The notes below the pieces were generated by a model. That model did not search any database, was not told the DNA's origin, and saw nothing but the letters and a program-made list of their open reading frames with translations. Source: Nannochloropsis salina CCMP1776 (taxonomy: Eukaryota > Sar > Eustigmatophyceae > Eustigmatales > Monodopsidaceae). From it: a stretch of 64,000 bases of DNA. How positions within the stretch are numbered: position 1 is the first letter of the stretch; each line of letters starts with the position of its first letter. Of this stretch, positions 62,106 to 64,000 are shown piece by piece. The stretch is taken from the NCBI GenBank assembly GCA_004565275.1, contig SDOX01000001.1, positions 744,001 to 808,000 on the forward strand, written 5' to 3'. The translations under genes and the position numbers were made by a program.

Positions 62106-64000
62106 GGGTGGCGACTGCTTAGACGTCCCGTTTTTGTTCTAAGATAGTTCGCAAAAATGTAGGGTGGAAAAGTGGTAAGCTGAGCGTGTTTGTCGCTTTC
62201 ATGAAAGACAGGACATCGAAGTGGGGCGAAAAATGAAGCTCTGGGACGCGAAAGAAAAGACGTTCGTAAGTCAGTATTAGAGTTGTCTTGTCGCCCGACA
62301 GAAAGATCAGACCCTTCTTTGCGAATGGCTGCGCGCTTTATGCTGGTTGTGAACGAACATGACCACACAGGTGAAGGACAAGTTGTCATCTCAGGTTGTC
62401 TCCTTTGTGAAATGTCCGCGAAGGCGTCGTAAGTGCCACAGGCAAGTAAAAAGAAGTGTCTCGTCGACATAAGGGCCAGGAGGACTCACGCGTGACGGGC
62501 TTTATGGGACTGCCTTGTTGAGGCACGGAACAGACGCATCAAACACTATAGACCGAAGCAAACAATTCCCAGGGCTTTGCGTGGCCCGTGGAAGACCCGT
62601 GCGTCGCGGCAAACGGCGGCAAGATTACGGTCAAGCACATGCTCACTTGTTGCACACAGTGATCCAACTTGCTGGGAATGTCCCAGTCGTAAGTTTTGGA
62701 TGGTGGCAAAGATCTTCCCAACATCAAGGAAGATAGAATCTGCAGAGCGGCGAGCAGCGAGCAAAGTGGGTTGAAGATAGAGGGAAGGCGCACACCCGCG
62801 CAACTTTGACAGGCACTGCTCAATATGCACGCCAGCGTCACACTCGTCTGATACATAATTTACTTTGTCTTTTTGATTGGTGACGCATACTTCGCGTTCA
62901 GAAAATTTTAAATCGTCCTGGTTGCTTGGTAAGGCATGCCTGGGAAGAACAAGGGCAAGCCGGCCGGCCCATGTGAAGATCGATGGTGGAAATGAACATT
63001 TGATTAAGCGCAATGGATGTTTGCAGGGCGTAAATCATTTCTGTTGGAGTAGATAAAGTAGCTTTTGGAATAAGTTATGCGAAAGACAGATTCCTTGAAC
63101 CGTGTAGATACTCCCTGTGTGCCGTAGCTTCATGCAAGGCTACCAGCGGGCTCTTGACAAGTATGTGTGAATGACAATGTGCTCTTGGAGTTGCAGACAT
63201 TGGAATCCTGGGAAACGGAGGTTCTGCTAGACTGGTACAAAGCTGTGCGAGCCAATTTTTTGCTGTATTATACAGGTTTCGTCATCATCGCCCTCCCATG
63301 ACCGTTCAGATCTTCACTTAACATGTGTTCTAACCGCAACCATTTTGGGGCAAGAGGTTATCATCGGCAGAAATTCTATACAAAGGGGACTGCTCGATAC
63401 ATCTGCTGTGATCTCATTCATCCATGATTTATACTTGTGGGGGGCGCTGCAGAATTAGATTGCCGATTTATATATGATAGGTGGTGATCGCCTTATTCGA
63501 ACGCCAAAAAAAATAAAAGTCTGCCATCCACAGCTGTTGGTAACAATAATGCCAGCAAGCATTTCACTATATCCTGGAAGCGCAGGCCTCTTTTCTTCAT
63601 GTGAAGAGTGAACCACGCGATCTAATCCCCCGGGTAAGTAAAGTACAATAGCATGACTGAAATTCTATTGCCGCGGCCACTGTCGACGTTAGGCTGATGA
63701 TATGCCTAGGATATATGGAATGACAATCAAGCTTAGCTTAGATTTCGGGGGATGAACGGAGATGGTCCGTTTATGCGATAGAAGCTATACTATGCGATAT
63801 GAATATTTGATTGCCGCCTTGATCACGCTTTTATCGTCTGCTCGGCATCTCAAATGCGCTTTCATGTTCACGAATGCGCGATAAGAGTGCAAACTGATAC
63901 CTCCCTCTCAAATATGTTGTCGAAGAATATTATGCGAAACCTCTAAATGGTGAAGGCGGTAGCATCGAGGCATTGCCTGCACAACTAGGACATGCGAGGC
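62106..64000. other. 5' flank of the MYB gene and unassigned DNA
   Basis: This is the 1.9-kb stretch to the window end. Frames up to 155 codons occur on the - strand (63013-62546) without recognisable features. The + strand holds one exon-like stretch, listed next. The last 600 bases are AT-rich and appear non-coding. Confidence 0.35.
63197..63301 (+). CDS. possible terminal exon of a small membrane protein
   Basis: After a good acceptor (GAGTTGCAG) the + strand encodes 34 residues and a TGA: a charged helix with WETEVLLDWYKAVRANF followed by a hydrophobic LLYYTGFVIIALP. This looks like the end of a small membrane protein. Upstream fragments at 62939-62995 (MPGKNKGKPAGP) and 63131-63159 (MQGYQRALDK) could be earlier exons, but phases and intron lengths do not fit cleanly, so no complete model is given. 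Confidence 0.22.
   Translation, partial: TLESWETEVLLDWYKAVRANFLLYYTGFVIIALP

Noticed and set aside
1-64000. Transposons, LTR or virus-like elements, CRISPR arrays
   Set aside because: No reverse transcriptase, integrase, transposase, capsid or helicase of element type was recognised, no long terminal repeats were seen, and no regularly spaced repeat array occurs. Repeats are limited to microsatellites and short inverted repeats.

Overview
This 64 kb window is nuclear DNA of a gene-dense, GC-rich, intron-poor eukaryote. Long coding exons are separated by a few short GT-AG introns of roughly 60-290 bp. Intergenic gaps run from about 0.3 to 2 kb, and two short interstitial TTAGGG-type telomere motifs are present. 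The gene set, the exon style and one protein with a domain I associate from memory with heterokont hypothetical proteins suggest a unicellular stramenopile alga of the Nannochloropsis/Microchloropsis (eustigmatophyte) type. That placement is an inference; no organellar or rRNA marker is present. I see no CRISPR array, no rRNA or tRNA gene, and no convincing transposon, LTR element or viral copy.

Layout, left to right: a BuGZ/ZNF207-like zinc finger protein (+); a cytoplasmic dynein light intermediate chain (+); a membrane-anchored aspartic protease (-, 3 exons); a possible small 2-exon gene (-); a TKL-type protein kinase (+, 3 exons); a 74-residue single-pass membrane protein reconstructed from two short exons (-); a SulP transporter with an interrupted STAS domain and a cyclic-nucleotide-binding domain (-, 3 exons); an HDHD5/CECR5-type HAD hydrolase (+, 5 exons); two large unrecognised proteins (+); a protein with the heterokont-type domain just mentioned (+); a small candidate membrane protein (-); MCM8 (-, 3 exons); an ATAD2/Yta7-like AAA-bromodomain protein carrying a PHD finger (-, 3 exons); an ataxin-2 homologue interrupted by a 100-N gap (+); SMC6 (+, 3 exons); an LRR-kinase (-); a FadH-type 2,4-dienoyl-CoA reductase (+, 2 exons); an ESF2/ABT1 ribosome-biogenesis factor (+); and a very large protein with three SHAQKYF-class MYB domains (-).

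There is no operon logic. Neighbours are mostly divergent or convergent housekeeping genes, though several act on chromosomes and chromatin: BuGZ, MCM8, the ATAD2-like protein, SMC6 and the MYB protein. The points I would look at first are the AAA-PHD-bromodomain architecture, the roughly 470-residue insertion inside the STAS domain, the three-domain SHAQKYF protein, two introns that are stop-free and a multiple of three, and small multi-exon genes that a simple ORF scan misses. Exon boundaries were set by hand from GT-AG sites, reading-frame phase and family motifs. All spans include introns unless stated.
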